From contig JALERL010000002.1 of the NCBI GenBank assembly GCA_022764465.1, positions 1 through 63,229 of the forward strand: DNA of 63,229 nt, in the 5' to 3' direction. The notes under the pieces were generated by a model. That model saw only the letters and a list, made by a program, of their open reading frames with translations. It had not been told where the DNA came from and did no database searches. Positions 9,581 through 17,928 of this stretch are shown here, piece after piece. The stretch's first letter is position 1, and each line of letters starts with the position of its first letter. The position numbers and the translations under genes are program-made. This DNA comes from Lachnospiraceae bacterium (GTDB lineage: Bacteria > Bacillota > Clostridia > Lachnospirales > Lachnospiraceae).

Positions 9581-11680
9581 ATGGATGTAAGTCAGTATCT
9601 TGAGATTTTTATCGATGAAACAGCAGAACATATACAGAGTTTAAGTGACTGTATCATGGTTCTTGAAAAAGAACCGGAGAATAAGGATACGATCAATGAG
9701 ATTTTCCGTGCAGCGCACTCGTTAAAGGGTATGGCAGGAACCATGGGCTTTAAGCGTATGCAGCACCTGACACATGATATGGAAAATGTATTCCAGGAAG
9801 TCAGAAGTGATAAGGTAAAGGTTACTAGTGATATGATCGACTTGTTATTCCAGTGCTTAGATGCGATTGAAGCATATCTTGATAATATCAAGAGCACTTC
9901 CGATGAAGGAACAGAGGATAATGAGGCTCTGATCAATGGACTGAATACATATCTCGCACAGGCTGAGGGCAAGGAGGTGCCGGTGGAAGCACCAAAACCG
10001 GCTGCAGAGGAACCGAAGACAGACGGCGGGAAGACGAAGAAATATTTAGAGATTTCATTTACGGATGCAGATAAGAATGCTTTAAAGGAAGCAGAGGATG
10101 CAGGAAACAAGCTTTTAGGCATTACGGTATTTATCCAGAAGGAATGTCTGCTAAAGGCTGCAAGAGCATTTCTGGTATTTAAGGCAGCAGAAGAATTCGG
10201 ACAGATTGTTTTATATAGCCCAAGCTCACAGGATATCGAGGATGAGAAGTTTGAGTATGAATTCAGCTTTTTCCTTGCAACAGAAGCTGAATTAGAGCCG
10301 GTATTAAAAGCCATCAAGAGTGTATCTGAGATCGAAGATGCAATCGGTGAACAGTTGAAATATGAACAGATCGTTGCAATCGCTGACAAAGAGGAAGCGG
10401 ATGAAGCAGCAAAAGAGAGCAAGCCACAGACAGCTGTTACTCCTGCTGCAAAGGCAGCTCCTGAGAAAAAAGAAACCAAGCAGGCACCTGCAAAGGGTGG
10501 CAAGCCGGTAAACAAACCAGTAACAAACCGTACGGTTCGTGTAGATATTGAAAAATTAGACGCATTGATGAATCAGGTAAGTGAGCTGATCATTGCAAAG
10601 AACAGCCTTGTTTCTATCAGCACAACGGAAGGCGGTAATTTCCAGAACCAGTCCTTCCATGAGCAGATCGAATACTTAGAGAGAATCACAACTAACCTGC
10701 ATGAGTCTGTTATGAAGGTTCGAATGGTTCCAATCGAAAGTGTTGTAAATAAGTTCCCACGTATGATCCGTGACTTATCCAGAAAGCTGAATAAGAAAAT
10801 GGAACTGTATATGTCCGGTGAGGATACCGAGTTAGACCGTACCGTAGTTGATCAGATCGGTGATCCACTGCAGCATCTGCTTCGTAACTCTGCTGACCAT
10901 GGTCTGGAAAATGCAGAGCTTCGTGCAGAGAGAGGAAAGCCGGAAGTTGGTTCGATCAACCTGAACGCATTCCAGGAAGGTAATAACGTTATCATTGAGG
11001 TTAGTGATGATGGTAATGGTATTGATACAGAAAAGGTAAAATCAAAAGCAATCGAAAGAGGACTTGTTACTCCGGAGCAGGCAGAAAAGCTCAGCCAGAA
11101 GGAGATTATCGACTTCCTGTTTATGCCAAGCTTTTCCATGGCAAAACAGATTACAGATATTTCCGGACGAGGCGTAGGACTCGATGTTGTGAAGTCGAAT
11201 ATCGAAGCCTTAGGTGGAGATGTCGAGGTAAGAAGTAAGCTTGGAGTTGGAACGAAGTTTATCGTACGTCTGCCACTTACTCTTGCAATTATCCAGGCAC
11301 TGATGGTAGAGATCCGTGATGAAAAGTATGCGATCGCACTGGGATCGATCCAGAATATCGAAGATATTCCGGTAAAGGAGATCCGTTATGTAGAAGCAAA
11401 AGAAGTGATCAATTTACGTGGAATGGTAATCCCGTTGATCCGTCTCGACAAGATGTTAGATATCGAGCCGATGGAAGAAGAACCGGAGAGCCTTACCGTT
11501 GTCGTTGTAAAGAAGGGAGACAAGTTCGCCGGTCTCGTTGTAGATAACCTGATGGGACAGCAGGAGATCGTTATTAAGTCTCTTGGTAAATACATTAACA
11601 ATAACAAGCTGATCAGTGGAGCAACGATCTTAGGTGATGGTGAAGTTGCACTGATTCTGGATGTAAATACTTTGATGTAA
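9581..11680 (+). CDS. cheA: CheA, chemotaxis histidine kinase
   Basis: CheA is the receptor-coupled kinase that phosphorylates CheY and CheB. The 699-aa product has an Hpt (P1) domain with the phosphorylated H46 in AAHSLKGMAGTMGF. A P2-type region (about 150-275) and an Ala/Lys/Pro-rich linker follow. The dimerisation helices lead to the HATPase domain with the N-box NSADHGLE, DDGNGID and SGRGVGLDVVKSN. The C-terminal CheW-like P5 domain ends the protein (LALIIQALMVEI onward). All kinase motifs are intact. It sits between cheB and cheW in the Firmicute order. Confidence 0.98.
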   Translation: MDVSQYLEIFIDETAEHIQSLSDCIMVLEKEPENKDTINEIFRAAHSLKGMAGTMGFKRMQHLTHDMENVFQEVRSDKVKVTSDMIDLLFQCLDAIEAYLDNIKSTSDEGTEDNEALINGLNTYLAQAEGKEVPVEAPKPAAEEPKTDGGKTKKYLEISFTDADKNALKEAEDAGNKLLGITVFIQKECLLKAARAFLVFKAAEEFGQIVLYSPSSQDIEDEKFEYEFSFFLATEAELEPVLKAIKSVSEIEDAIGEQLKYEQIVAIADKEEADEAAKESKPQTAVTPAAKAAPEKKETKQAPAKGGKPVNKPVTNRTVRVDIEKLDALMNQVSELIIAKNSLVSISTTEGGNFQNQSFHEQIEYLERITTNLHESVMKVRMVPIESVVNKFPRMIRDLSRKLNKKMELYMSGEDTELDRTVVDQIGDPLQHLLRNSADHGLENAELRAERGKPEVGSINLNAFQEGNNVIIEVSDDGNGIDTEKVKSKAIERGLVTPEQAEKLSQKEIIDFLFMPSFSMAKQITDISGRGVGLDVVKSNIEALGGDVEVRSKLGVGTKFIVRLPLTLAIIQALMVEIRDEKYAIALGSIQNIEDIPVKEIRYVEAKEVINLRGMVIPLIRLDKMLDIEPMEEEPESLTVVVVKKGDKFAGLVVDNLMGQQEIVIKSLGKYINNNKLISGATILGDGEVALILDVNTLM

Positions 11681-11695
11681 CAGGGGGTGTGCAGA

Positions 11696-12154
11696 TTGGC
11701 AGAACAGTTAGAAGTAGTAGAAAACGAAAGAAAACAGTATATTGTTGTAAAAATTGGAAATGAGCAGTACGGAATAGATATCAGTTATGTAGATAATATC
11801 GTTCGTATGCAGAAGATCACAAGAGTACCAAAGGCACAGGCATATTTTAAAGGCATTATTAATCTGCGTGGCGAGATCGTCCCGGTAATGAGCATCCGTA
11901 CAAAGATGGATCTTGAAGATGATGTTTTTACAAATGCAAGCAGAATTATTATTTTAAAAATCGAACAGCAGGGTTCGCTCGGAATTATCGTGGATGAGGT
12001 AAAAGAAGTGGTAACACTTGGAACTGCTGAGATCGAAAAAGTAGCAAGCCAGATAAAGGATGGCAAAGAGAGCTTTATCAATGGAATCGGTAAAAACGGA
12101 GAGGAACTGATTTCTCTGTTAGATATCCATTCAATTCTTGAAGAAAATGCATAA
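11696..12154 (+). CDS. cheW: CheW, receptor-kinase coupling protein
   Basis: CheW bridges chemoreceptors and CheA. The 152-aa protein is a single CheW domain with QYIVVKIGNEQYGIDI, a TRVPKAQAYFKGIINLRGEIVPVMSI core and VDEVKEVVTL. The start is probably TTG 11696, which lies 8 nt after the AGGGGG ribosome binding site (11682-11687) and yields MAEQLEVVENERKQYIV; GTG 11687 falls inside that site. A perfect 13-bp hairpin follows the stop codon and may cause partial termination before cheC. Confidence 0.95.
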   Translation: MAEQLEVVENERKQYIVVKIGNEQYGIDISYVDNIVRMQKITRVPKAQAYFKGIINLRGEIVPVMSIRTKMDLEDDVFTNASRIIILKIEQQGSLGIIVDEVKEVVTLGTAEIEKVASQIKDGKESFINGIGKNGEELISLLDIHSILEENA

Positions 12155-12162
12155 TTTTTGAT

Positions 12163-12200
12163 ATAGTGAGGCAGAAAAATCTGCCTCACTATGTTATCTT
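12163..12200 (+). terminator. stem-loop between cheW and cheC
   Basis: A perfect 13-bp inverted repeat (12163-12175 with 12180-12192, loop AAAA) follows cheW. The downstream tract (GTTATCTTT) is only partly T-rich, so read-through or mRNA processing is as likely as full termination. Confidence 0.6.
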
Positions 12201-12211
12201 TATATTGAAAT

Positions 12212-12219
12212 GCCGATAT
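12212..12219 (+). promoter_or_regulatory. candidate motility-sigma (SigD/FliA) -10 element
   Basis: GCCGATAT matches the -10 box of the Bacillus SigD (sigma-28) consensus exactly, 45 nt before the cheC start and just after the cheW hairpin. No TAAA box is visible 14-16 nt upstream, so the call is weak. It could reinitiate transcription of cheC, cheD and the sigma factor gene itself. Confidence 0.3.
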
Positions 12220-12256
12220 AAAGATGAGGGGAGATACCGATTCACAGGGGGAAAAA

Positions 12257-12877
12257 ATGGCTGGATATAGTTTAGATGATGTAAATAATATGTATGTGGA
12301 TGTACTCCGCGAGATTGGAAATATCGGTGCAGGAAATGCAACGACCGCGATCGCGAGTATGTTACAGTTAAGAATCAACATGAATGTTCCGAAGGTTTCA
12401 CTGCTGACTTTTCAGGAACTCGGATCAGCAGTATGCGCAGAGGATGAGGCAATTGTAGGAATCTATTTAGAGGTTCAGGAAGATATCAGCGGAAGCATGA
12501 TGTTTTTAATGAAGTTAGATTCTGCACATTATTTGGTCAATCGTCTGATGGGAAGAGCAGAGGACTATAATGAAGCGTTTGATGAGATGGATATGTCAGC
12601 ATTAAAGGAAATCGGAAATATTATTGCGGGTTCTTATCTGAATGCGTTGTCAACCATGACACAGCTTACAATTGCACCATCAGTTCCATATATTGCAATT
12701 GATATGGCAGCAGCAATCTTAAGTGTACCGGCGATCCAGTTTGGTCAGTATGGAGACAATGCGTTGTTAATTGAGACAGAATTCGGGGATGATGTGATGA
12801 TCAATGGTTACTTTATTCTATTGCCGGATCTTGAGTCCTATGACAAGATATTAACATCACTTGGAATTTCCTTATAA
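12257..12877 (+). CDS. cheC: CheC, CheY-P phosphatase
   Basis: CheC dephosphorylates CheY-P and binds CheD in the Bacillus-type adaptation system. The 206-aa product has two internally similar active-site helices: REIGNIGAGNATTAI near residue 17 and KEIGNIIAGSYLNAL near residue 117, each with the E-x2-N signature. Two intact sites distinguish CheC from FliY/CheX variants with one site. ATG 12257 is preceded by AGGGGGA at 12246-12252; an earlier in-frame ATG at 12224 has no good ribosome binding site. It is followed by cheD with an 11-nt gap. Confidence 0.95.
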   Translation: MAGYSLDDVNNMYVDVLREIGNIGAGNATTAIASMLQLRINMNVPKVSLLTFQELGSAVCAEDEAIVGIYLEVQEDISGSMMFLMKLDSAHYLVNRLMGRAEDYNEAFDEMDMSALKEIGNIIAGSYLNALSTMTQLTIAPSVPYIAIDMAAAILSVPAIQFGQYGDNALLIETEFGDDVMINGYFILLPDLESYDKILTSLGISL

Positions 12878-12888
12878 GGAGAGTGGCA

Positions 12889-13374
12889 ATGGGAGAAGTA
12901 GTTAAGGTCGGAATGGCTGATTTGAATATATGTAAATCCCCGGATGTGATAACAACACTGGGACTGGGTTCCTGTATAGGAATTGCTGTTTATGATTCTG
13001 TTACAAAGGTTGGCGGACTGGCACATATTATGCTGCCGGACAGTACAAAGATTAAGAATAATACGAATATTGCAAAGTTTGCAGACACCGGAATCGAAGA
13101 ACTGATCCGGCGTGTCGTGGCTGCAGGTGCATCCAAGAGCCGTCTGGTGGCTAAGATCGCCGGAGGGGCAAAGATGTTCGAAGTCAGTGGACTTTCTGAT
13201 GTCGGAAATATTGGCGCAAGAAATGCAGAGGCATCCAAAGCGAAGTTAAAGGAACTTGGAATCCCACTTTTAGCAGAAGACACGGGATTGAATTATGGAC
13301 GTACCGTAGAGCTTCATTGTGATACCGGAGAGTTCTATATCAAGTCCGTTGGCAAGCCATTAAAAATTATTTAA
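12889..13374 (+). CDS. cheD: CheD, receptor glutamine deamidase
   Basis: CheD deamidates glutamines on chemoreceptors and stimulates CheC. The 161-aa protein carries the catalytic Cys in LGLGSCIGIAVYD, the His in GGLAHIMLP, and a downstream KIAGGAKMFEV segment typical of the family. ATG 12889 lies 5 nt after AAGGAGAG (12877-12883); the alternative GTG 12883 overlaps that site. Pairing with cheC directly upstream supports a working CheC-CheD adaptation branch. No cheR or cheY is present in this window. Confidence 0.95.
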   Translation: MGEVVKVGMADLNICKSPDVITTLGLGSCIGIAVYDSVTKVGGLAHIMLPDSTKIKNNTNIAKFADTGIEELIRRVVAAGASKSRLVAKIAGGAKMFEVSGLSDVGNIGARNAEASKAKLKELGIPLLAEDTGLNYGRTVELHCDTGEFYIKSVGKPLKII

Positions 13375-13407
13375 GATGCAGAGTTAGAGAAAGGCATTGT
13401 TGGTTTT

Positions 13408-13689
13408 ATGAAGACAAAACAGATTCCGGCAATCATTATGCTGGTAGCAGGATTTATCACATGTGTGATATCTATTTTTCAGAGATTGGAAGCAGATAGA
13501 TTTTTAAAGCTGCTGCTCATTGTATTGATCTGTTTTTACATATTGGGCGGTATTGTCAAACTGGTGATCGATAAGAACTTTGCACCACCAGAGGAAGAAC
13601 AGCCGGATGAAAATGCAGATGCAGATACGGCAACAGAGGAGCAGAACGAAAACGAAGATATAGATTCCACAAAGGAAGAAGCAAAGTAA
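13408..13689 (+). CDS. small two-helix membrane protein in flagellar operon
   Basis: This is a 93-aa protein of unknown function. Two hydrophobic helices (about residues 6-24 and 33-53) are followed by a strongly acidic tail rich in Glu, Asp and Asn from residue 60 to the end, which probably faces the cytoplasm. It lies 33 nt after cheD and 35 nt before the motility sigma factor gene, in the same direction. Position-equivalent small membrane proteins occur in other clostridial flagellar operons, but no domain is recognised here. Confidence 0.7.
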   Translation: MKTKQIPAIIMLVAGFITCVISIFQRLEADRFLKLLLIVLICFYILGGIVKLVIDKNFAPPEEEQPDENADADTATEEQNENEDIDSTKEEAK

Positions 13690-13724
13690 TTTGCATTCGA
13701 AGATAATCAGAGTTGGAGGCTTCT

Positions 13725-14489
13725 ATGAAGACGGCAGAGAAAGAAAAATTGTGGGAAGCTTATCAAAGTAAGCCAACACCACAGCTTAGGGAACAGATTA
13801 TTATCGAATATGCTCCGTTAGTCAAGCTGGTTGCTGGCCGGTTGAGTATGTATCTTGGTTATAATGTTGAATATGAAGATTTGGTCAGTTATGGAATATT
13901 TGGACTGATTGATGCGATAGATAAATTCGATACAAAAAAAGAAGTGAAGTTCGAGACATATGCAAGTCTTAGAATTCGGGGGGCAATCTTAGACCAGATC
14001 CGGAAAATGGACTGGATACCACGTACGGTACGACAGAAACAGAAGAAGATCGACGCAGCAATCAAAGAGATTGAGATGGAGACCGGACAAACTGCCAGTG
14101 ATGAAGAGATTGCAGGAAAGTTAGGCGTAACTGAGCAGGAGTATACAGACTGGCAGTCGCAGATGAAGGTCACGGGTGTAGTATCCCTGAATGAATTTGT
14201 GGAACAGGGAAGTGAACCGGTGATGGATGCGTCAGCCAATTCACATTTTGCCCAGCCGGAGGAGGTTGTAGCAGAGAGTGAATTAAAGAAAGTGTTAGAA
14301 CAGTCACTGGATGCACTGACGGAAAAAGAAAAGAAAGTGATCCTTCTTTATTATTATGAGGAACTGACGTTAAAGGAAATCAGCAAGATTCTCGAGGTGT
14401 CAGAATCAAGAGTGTCACAGTTACATACGAAGGCACTGATGAAGATGAAGAGTAAAATGGGATCATATATGGGGATACTTACAGATTAA
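13725..14489 (+). CDS. fliA: motility sigma factor FliA/SigD (sigma-28)
   Basis: This sigma-70 family factor should transcribe late flagellar and chemotaxis genes. The 254-aa product has region 2 (YEDLVSYGIFGLIDAIDKFD, then FETYASLRIRGAILDQIRK), region 3 (PRTVRQKQKKIDAAIKE) and a region 4 helix-turn-helix (LTLKEISKILEVSESRVSQL). The YEDLVSYGIFGLIDAI pattern and the RGAILDQIRKMDWIPR stretch are diagnostic of the FliA/WhiG branch. ATG 13725 follows TTGGAGGC by 5 nt; the TTG at 13713 lies in that site. Its place in the che cluster matches sigD of Bacillus. Confidence 0.96.
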   Translation: MKTAEKEKLWEAYQSKPTPQLREQIIIEYAPLVKLVAGRLSMYLGYNVEYEDLVSYGIFGLIDAIDKFDTKKEVKFETYASLRIRGAILDQIRKMDWIPRTVRQKQKKIDAAIKEIEMETGQTASDEEIAGKLGVTEQEYTDWQSQMKVTGVVSLNEFVEQGSEPVMDASANSHFAQPEEVVAESELKKVLEQSLDALTEKEKKVILLYYYEELTLKEISKILEVSESRVSQLHTKALMKMKSKMGSYMGILTD

Positions 14490-14503
14490 CAGGAGAGGTG
14501 CAT

Positions 14504-16102
14504 ATGGAGCAGGCAAATTCTTATTTTCAGTTAGATTTACGGAATGATGGAACTTATATTAAGATATATCCTGCAAAGGAGAGTGGAAGGGTTCTTTCGA
14601 TTGCAGAGGTGACCGGATATCTTAGCAGTCACAATTTAAACAGTTATGATATCAAGGAATTAAACCGTCTGCTGTTCTTAGCGAAGGAAAGTGAACTTCG
14701 TGTGGGCGACAGCGATGGGATCGAGATCAATGAATCCATGGACATCGGTGTGACACCGGATGGCATGGAAGTAAGATGCAGATTTTATCCGGCAAGTGCT
14801 AAGGGCGGCAAAATGGATGCAGAGGAGATCATAAAGGATCTGCAGTTTCGTGAGATCTGTTATGGCATTGATCAGGAAGCGGTGATTGCGTATCTGAAGA
14901 GTCCGGTGTATTGTACTGATGTTGTACTTGCAAGAGGAAAGAGTCCACGGGAAGGCAGGGATGCCGAGATCCGGTATTTTTTCCAGACGGATGTGAATCT
15001 TAAGCCGAAGCGGAATGAAGATGGTACCGTCGATTACCATGAACTTGGTACGATCAGTCATGTGAAAAAAGGAGATCTGCTTGCGGAGCTGATCAAAGAG
15101 GATGCCGGTGACTGCGGTACGAACGTATACGGCCAGGAGATCAGGCCAAAGACAGTCAAGAGCCTCAGACTTTCCTATGCGAATAATATTACAATCTCGG
15201 AAGATGGAACCAAGGCATATTCAGATGTCAATGGACATGCAAGTTTAGTCAATGGCAAGATTTTTGTATCTGATATATATGAGGTTCCGGCAGATGTTGA
15301 CAATTCCATTGGAAATATTGATTATGAGGGAAATGTGCATGTTGTCGGCAATGTGAAGGGTGGATTCCAGATCCGGGCAAAGGGCGATATTGTTGTAGAT
15401 GGTGTCGTGGAAGATGCTGTGTTAAATGCAGGTGGTCAGATCATCGTACAGCGTGGAATCCATGGAATGACTAAGGGTATTATGTGTGCTTCCGGAAATA
15501 TTGTCTGCAAGTTTATTGAGAATGCGACCGTTACTGCCGGTGGATATATCGAGACAGAAGCGATCTTACATAGTAAGGTATCCGCTGCAAGTGAAGTACG
15601 TGTGGCAGGGAAAAAGGGCTTTATTACAGGTGGCGTGATCCGTGCAGGCAGTGTTGTGGATGCCCTGACGATCGGTTCTGAGATGGGAACACAGACCCAT
15701 ATTGAAGTAGGTGTGGAACCACAGAAGAAAGAGCATTTTTTGGAATTGCAGAAACAGCTGCAGGCAGATACCAAAGAGATTGCACAGGTCAAGCCGATTC
15801 TCTTAAATTACAGTGGAAAGATTGCAAAGGGCGAGACACTCACAAAGGAAAAACTTCTTTATATCAAACAGCTTGCAGAGACACTTCAGGCAAAGGAAAA
15901 AGAAGTCGCTGCAATACAGGAAGAATATTTTAAGCTTCAGGCTGAGATCATGCAGTCAAATGGAGCCTGCGTCAAGGTGAAAAAGACAATCTATCCGGGT
16001 GTTGTGGTGAATATTTCGGATGCAAGCCTGTCCATCCGTGATGAGAGAAGCTTCTGTAAGCTCATTAAGGATCAGGGAGATATTGTAATACAGAACTTAT
16101 AG
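14504..16102 (+). CDS. FapA-like DUF342 protein
   Basis: This 532-aa protein belongs to the DUF342/FapA family, which is common next to the motility sigma gene in clostridia. The N-terminal domain (about residues 1-160) precedes a right-handed beta-helix-like region (about 220-410) with repeated short Gly/Val turns such as GNVHVVGNVKGGFQI and GGQIIVQRGIHGM. A coiled-coil (about 405-490, KKEHFLELQKQLQADTK) and a short C-terminal domain follow. In Vibrio, FapA localises with a polar regulator; the role in Lachnospiraceae is unproven. ATG 14504 follows AGGAGAGG by 5 nt, which favours it over GTG 14498. Confidence 0.85.
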   Translation: MEQANSYFQLDLRNDGTYIKIYPAKESGRVLSIAEVTGYLSSHNLNSYDIKELNRLLFLAKESELRVGDSDGIEINESMDIGVTPDGMEVRCRFYPASAKGGKMDAEEIIKDLQFREICYGIDQEAVIAYLKSPVYCTDVVLARGKSPREGRDAEIRYFFQTDVNLKPKRNEDGTVDYHELGTISHVKKGDLLAELIKEDAGDCGTNVYGQEIRPKTVKSLRLSYANNITISEDGTKAYSDVNGHASLVNGKIFVSDIYEVPADVDNSIGNIDYEGNVHVVGNVKGGFQIRAKGDIVVDGVVEDAVLNAGGQIIVQRGIHGMTKGIMCASGNIVCKFIENATVTAGGYIETEAILHSKVSAASEVRVAGKKGFITGGVIRAGSVVDALTIGSEMGTQTHIEVGVEPQKKEHFLELQKQLQADTKEIAQVKPILLNYSGKIAKGETLTKEKLLYIKQLAETLQAKEKEVAAIQEEYFKLQAEIMQSNGACVKVKKTIYPGVVVNISDASLSIRDERSFCKLIKDQGDIVIQNL

Positions 16103-16123
16103 AGAAGAAAAGAGGAAATATAA

Positions 16124-16441
16124 ATGTCGATACGGCCAGTGGAATTGAATGGAATGATCCAGCGGACACAGGACGTCAGTACCCTCAAGCAACAGGAGGA
16201 TGCCAAGCCGGTTGTTGATCAGCAGAATATCCAGAATGAAGTGGTAAAGGCAGAGAACCGTCTTACCAAACAGGTGGTAGAAGCAGATGATACCAGGCAG
16301 GAAGAATTCCGTTACGATGCCAGAGAAAAGGGTAGTTCCGAATACCATGGAAATGATGGTAAGGGAAAAAAGAAAAAGAAGCAGGAAGACGGCAAAGTCA
16401 TTATAAAGGGAGTGGAAAAGGGCTTTGACGTAAAGATATAA
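16124..16441 (+). CDS. small charged protein of flagellar operon
   Basis: This is a 105-aa hydrophilic protein with no membrane segment or known domain. It begins MSIRPVELNGMIQRTQDVS, a start often seen in proteins at this position in clostridial flagellar operons. A helical Gln/Glu-rich middle and a lysine block (GKKKKKQEDGK, near residue 80) follow. The Lys-rich end could contact nucleic acid or acidic membrane lipids, but nothing shows this. Spacing of about 20 nt on both sides places it firmly in the operon. Confidence 0.7.
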   Translation: MSIRPVELNGMIQRTQDVSTLKQQEDAKPVVDQQNIQNEVVKAENRLTKQVVEADDTRQEEFRYDAREKGSSEYHGNDGKGKKKKKQEDGKVIIKGVEKGFDVKI

Positions 16442-16463
16442 GCACAAGGAAACGAGGAAAAAG

Positions 16464-17111
16464 ATGACAGCAGTAGAAGTAGTACTGATTTTGATCGGGC
16501 TGGTTTTTATGATCGGCAGTTTTATGGTGACAGAGAAATTATCACCGGATGATATGGAAAAGATCGCAAAGATGAGTGAGACGGAAATCAACGCAGTAGT
16601 TGAGAAGAAGATGGCAAATGCATCGGAACGGATTGAAAACCAGATTGATGATGCAGTCGATCATTCCTTAGAAAAAGTAGAACGATCCTTAGAAAAAGAG
16701 ACTAATGAGAAGATCATGGCGATCAGCGAATATTCCGATACCGTTGTTGAGAATATGAATAAGACACATAATGAGATCATGTTTTTATACAGTATGCTCA
16801 ATGATAAGCATGAGCAGTTGACGGAACTGTCCACAGAAATATCACGCATGGCAGCCAAGGTAGAAGAAGATCTCGTGCAGGAAGAACAGAAGGAAGCTGA
16901 GCTGGTCAGTGAACCGGAGGCAGAGGTGGCAGCAGTCACAGAAACCGTACCGGAGGAAAAAAAAGAGCCGGAAGAAGAACAGTTAAATCACAATGAGCGG
17001 ATACTTCTGTTATATAAGGAAGGAAAAAGCTGTGTGGAGATCGCAAAAGAATTAGGTCTTGGTCAGGGTGAAGTCAAGCTGGTATTAGATTTGTATAAAG
17101 GAGACGAATAA
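16464..17111 (+). CDS. DUF6115-like membrane-anchored coiled-coil protein
   Basis: The 215-aa product has an N-terminal transmembrane helix (VVLILIGLVFMIGSFMV) and a long charged coiled-coil (residues 40-135). An acidic Glu/Pro/Val linker follows, then a C-terminal helix-turn-helix-like segment (ILLLYKEGKSCVEIAKELGL, then GQGEVKLVLDLYKG). This architecture matches the DUF6115 group found at the end of clostridial flagellar operons; the function is unknown. A membrane-bound HTH could recruit DNA or a protein partner. The next gene starts 1 nt after the stop. Confidence 0.75.
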   Translation: MTAVEVVLILIGLVFMIGSFMVTEKLSPDDMEKIAKMSETEINAVVEKKMANASERIENQIDDAVDHSLEKVERSLEKETNEKIMAISEYSDTVVENMNKTHNEIMFLYSMLNDKHEQLTELSTEISRMAAKVEEDLVQEEQKEAELVSEPEAEVAAVTETVPEEKKEPEEEQLNHNERILLLYKEGKSCVEIAKELGLGQGEVKLVLDLYKGDE

Positions 17112-17112
17112 C

Positions 17113-17787
17113 GTGAAGCTGAAGTATTATTTGAGGGGACTTGGAATTGGAATACTGGTATCCACGATTATTCTTACGATCTCTTTTGCAGGAAAGAAAA
17201 ATGATCTGTCAGATGCTGAAGTGATTGCACGCGCAAAGGAACTTGGCATGGTGATGGAATATGATAAGAAGTCCGATACTATTCCAAAGGGAACAGAGCA
17301 GACGGACATACCAGAAGAAACGGAGACGCAGACGAAGGCAGAACCGGATACACAGGAAGTACAAAAGCCGGAAAATACGAAGATACAGACCGAAAAAACG
17401 GGTGAGTCTCAGACGGAAAAGACAGAGGAACCGGAGACAGAGGTTCAGACGGAACAGGCAAGTGAACCGGAGACAGAGGCTCAGACCGAAAAGGCCGGTG
17501 AGCAGCAGGCAGAAGTGCAGGAACAGAATACACCGGTGGCAGAAGAGCCGAGGGATGCAGAAGAAGCCGCTACACCTCAGGTGAAGGAGTTCGTCGTAGA
17601 CCGTGGAGCATCCTCGGACAAGGTGTCAGAAAAGCTTTTTAAGGAAGGTCTTGTGGATGATGCGGCAGCATTTAACCGTTATCTGGTAGAGAATCACTAC
17701 GACAGTTCGATCCAGAACGGAACGTTTCAGATTACGGAGGGTGCATCCTATGAGGAAATCAGCAAAATTTTAACATCCGGACGATAA
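17113..17787 (+). CDS. MltG-like LysM-type domain protein without catalytic domain
   Basis: The 224-aa product has an N-terminal transmembrane anchor (about residues 7-25), a Glu/Thr/Gln/Pro-rich extracytoplasmic linker (residues 55-155) with short repeats, and a C-terminal domain of about 65 residues (EFVVDRGASSDKVSEKLF through SYEEISKIL). The C-terminal part matches the LysM-like region that precedes the transglycosylase domain of MltG/YceG; the catalytic domain is absent. It probably binds or scaffolds peptidoglycan. It is the last gene of the flagellar operon (start GTG 17113), so a role where the flagellum crosses the wall is an inference. Confidence 0.72.
   Translation: MKLKYYLRGLGIGILVSTIILTISFAGKKNDLSDAEVIARAKELGMVMEYDKKSDTIPKGTEQTDIPEETETQTKAEPDTQEVQKPENTKIQTEKTGESQTEKTEEPETEVQTEQASEPETEAQTEKAGEQQAEVQEQNTPVAEEPRDAEEAATPQVKEFVVDRGASSDKVSEKLFKEGLVDDAAAFNRYLVENHYDSSIQNGTFQITEGASYEEISKILTSGR
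17428..17499 (+). repeat. 36-nt tandem repeat, two units
   Basis: Two adjacent units, 17428-17463 and 17464-17499, encode EPETEVQTEQAS and EPETEAQTEKAG in the linker of the MltG-like protein. A degenerate related stretch (ESQTEKTE) precedes them. Repeat number may vary between strains. Confidence 0.85.
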
Positions 17788-17792
17788 AAGTG

Positions 17793-17821
17793 TTGCAACG
17801 CGTTTTGGAGTATGATATAAT
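17793..17821 (+). promoter_or_regulatory. rpsB-tsf promoter
   Basis: TTGCAA (17793-17798) and a perfect TATAAT (17816-17821) are spaced by 17 nt, just after the flagellar operon. It gives a leader of about 100 nt before rpsB, long enough for the S2 autoregulation known in other bacteria. No structure was assigned with confidence. Confidence 0.8.
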
Positions 17822-17928
17822 CCAAACGTTGTGAATAAACCTACACATATGCCGATGGTCAGCATGGTGCCGCAAGGTTGTCTGACAGGTGGACGCATAT
17901 GGAAGAAAAACCAAATGGAGGAAATAAG

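Noticed and set aside
9592-10515. 307-aa open frame on the minus strand opposite cheA
   Set aside because: It lies wholly inside cheA, has Ser/Ala-rich shadow composition and no ribosome binding site, and the cheA motifs on the plus strand are intact.
17261-17584. Arg/Gln-rich 107-aa frame inside the MltG-like gene
   Set aside because: A frame-shifted reading of the Glu/Thr repeat region; the repeat alone explains the open frame.
17851-17858. GCCGAT in the rpsB leader as a motility sigma promoter
   Set aside because: The TAAA box is only 11 nt upstream and the last two bases do not match; a clear sigma-A promoter lies just upstream.
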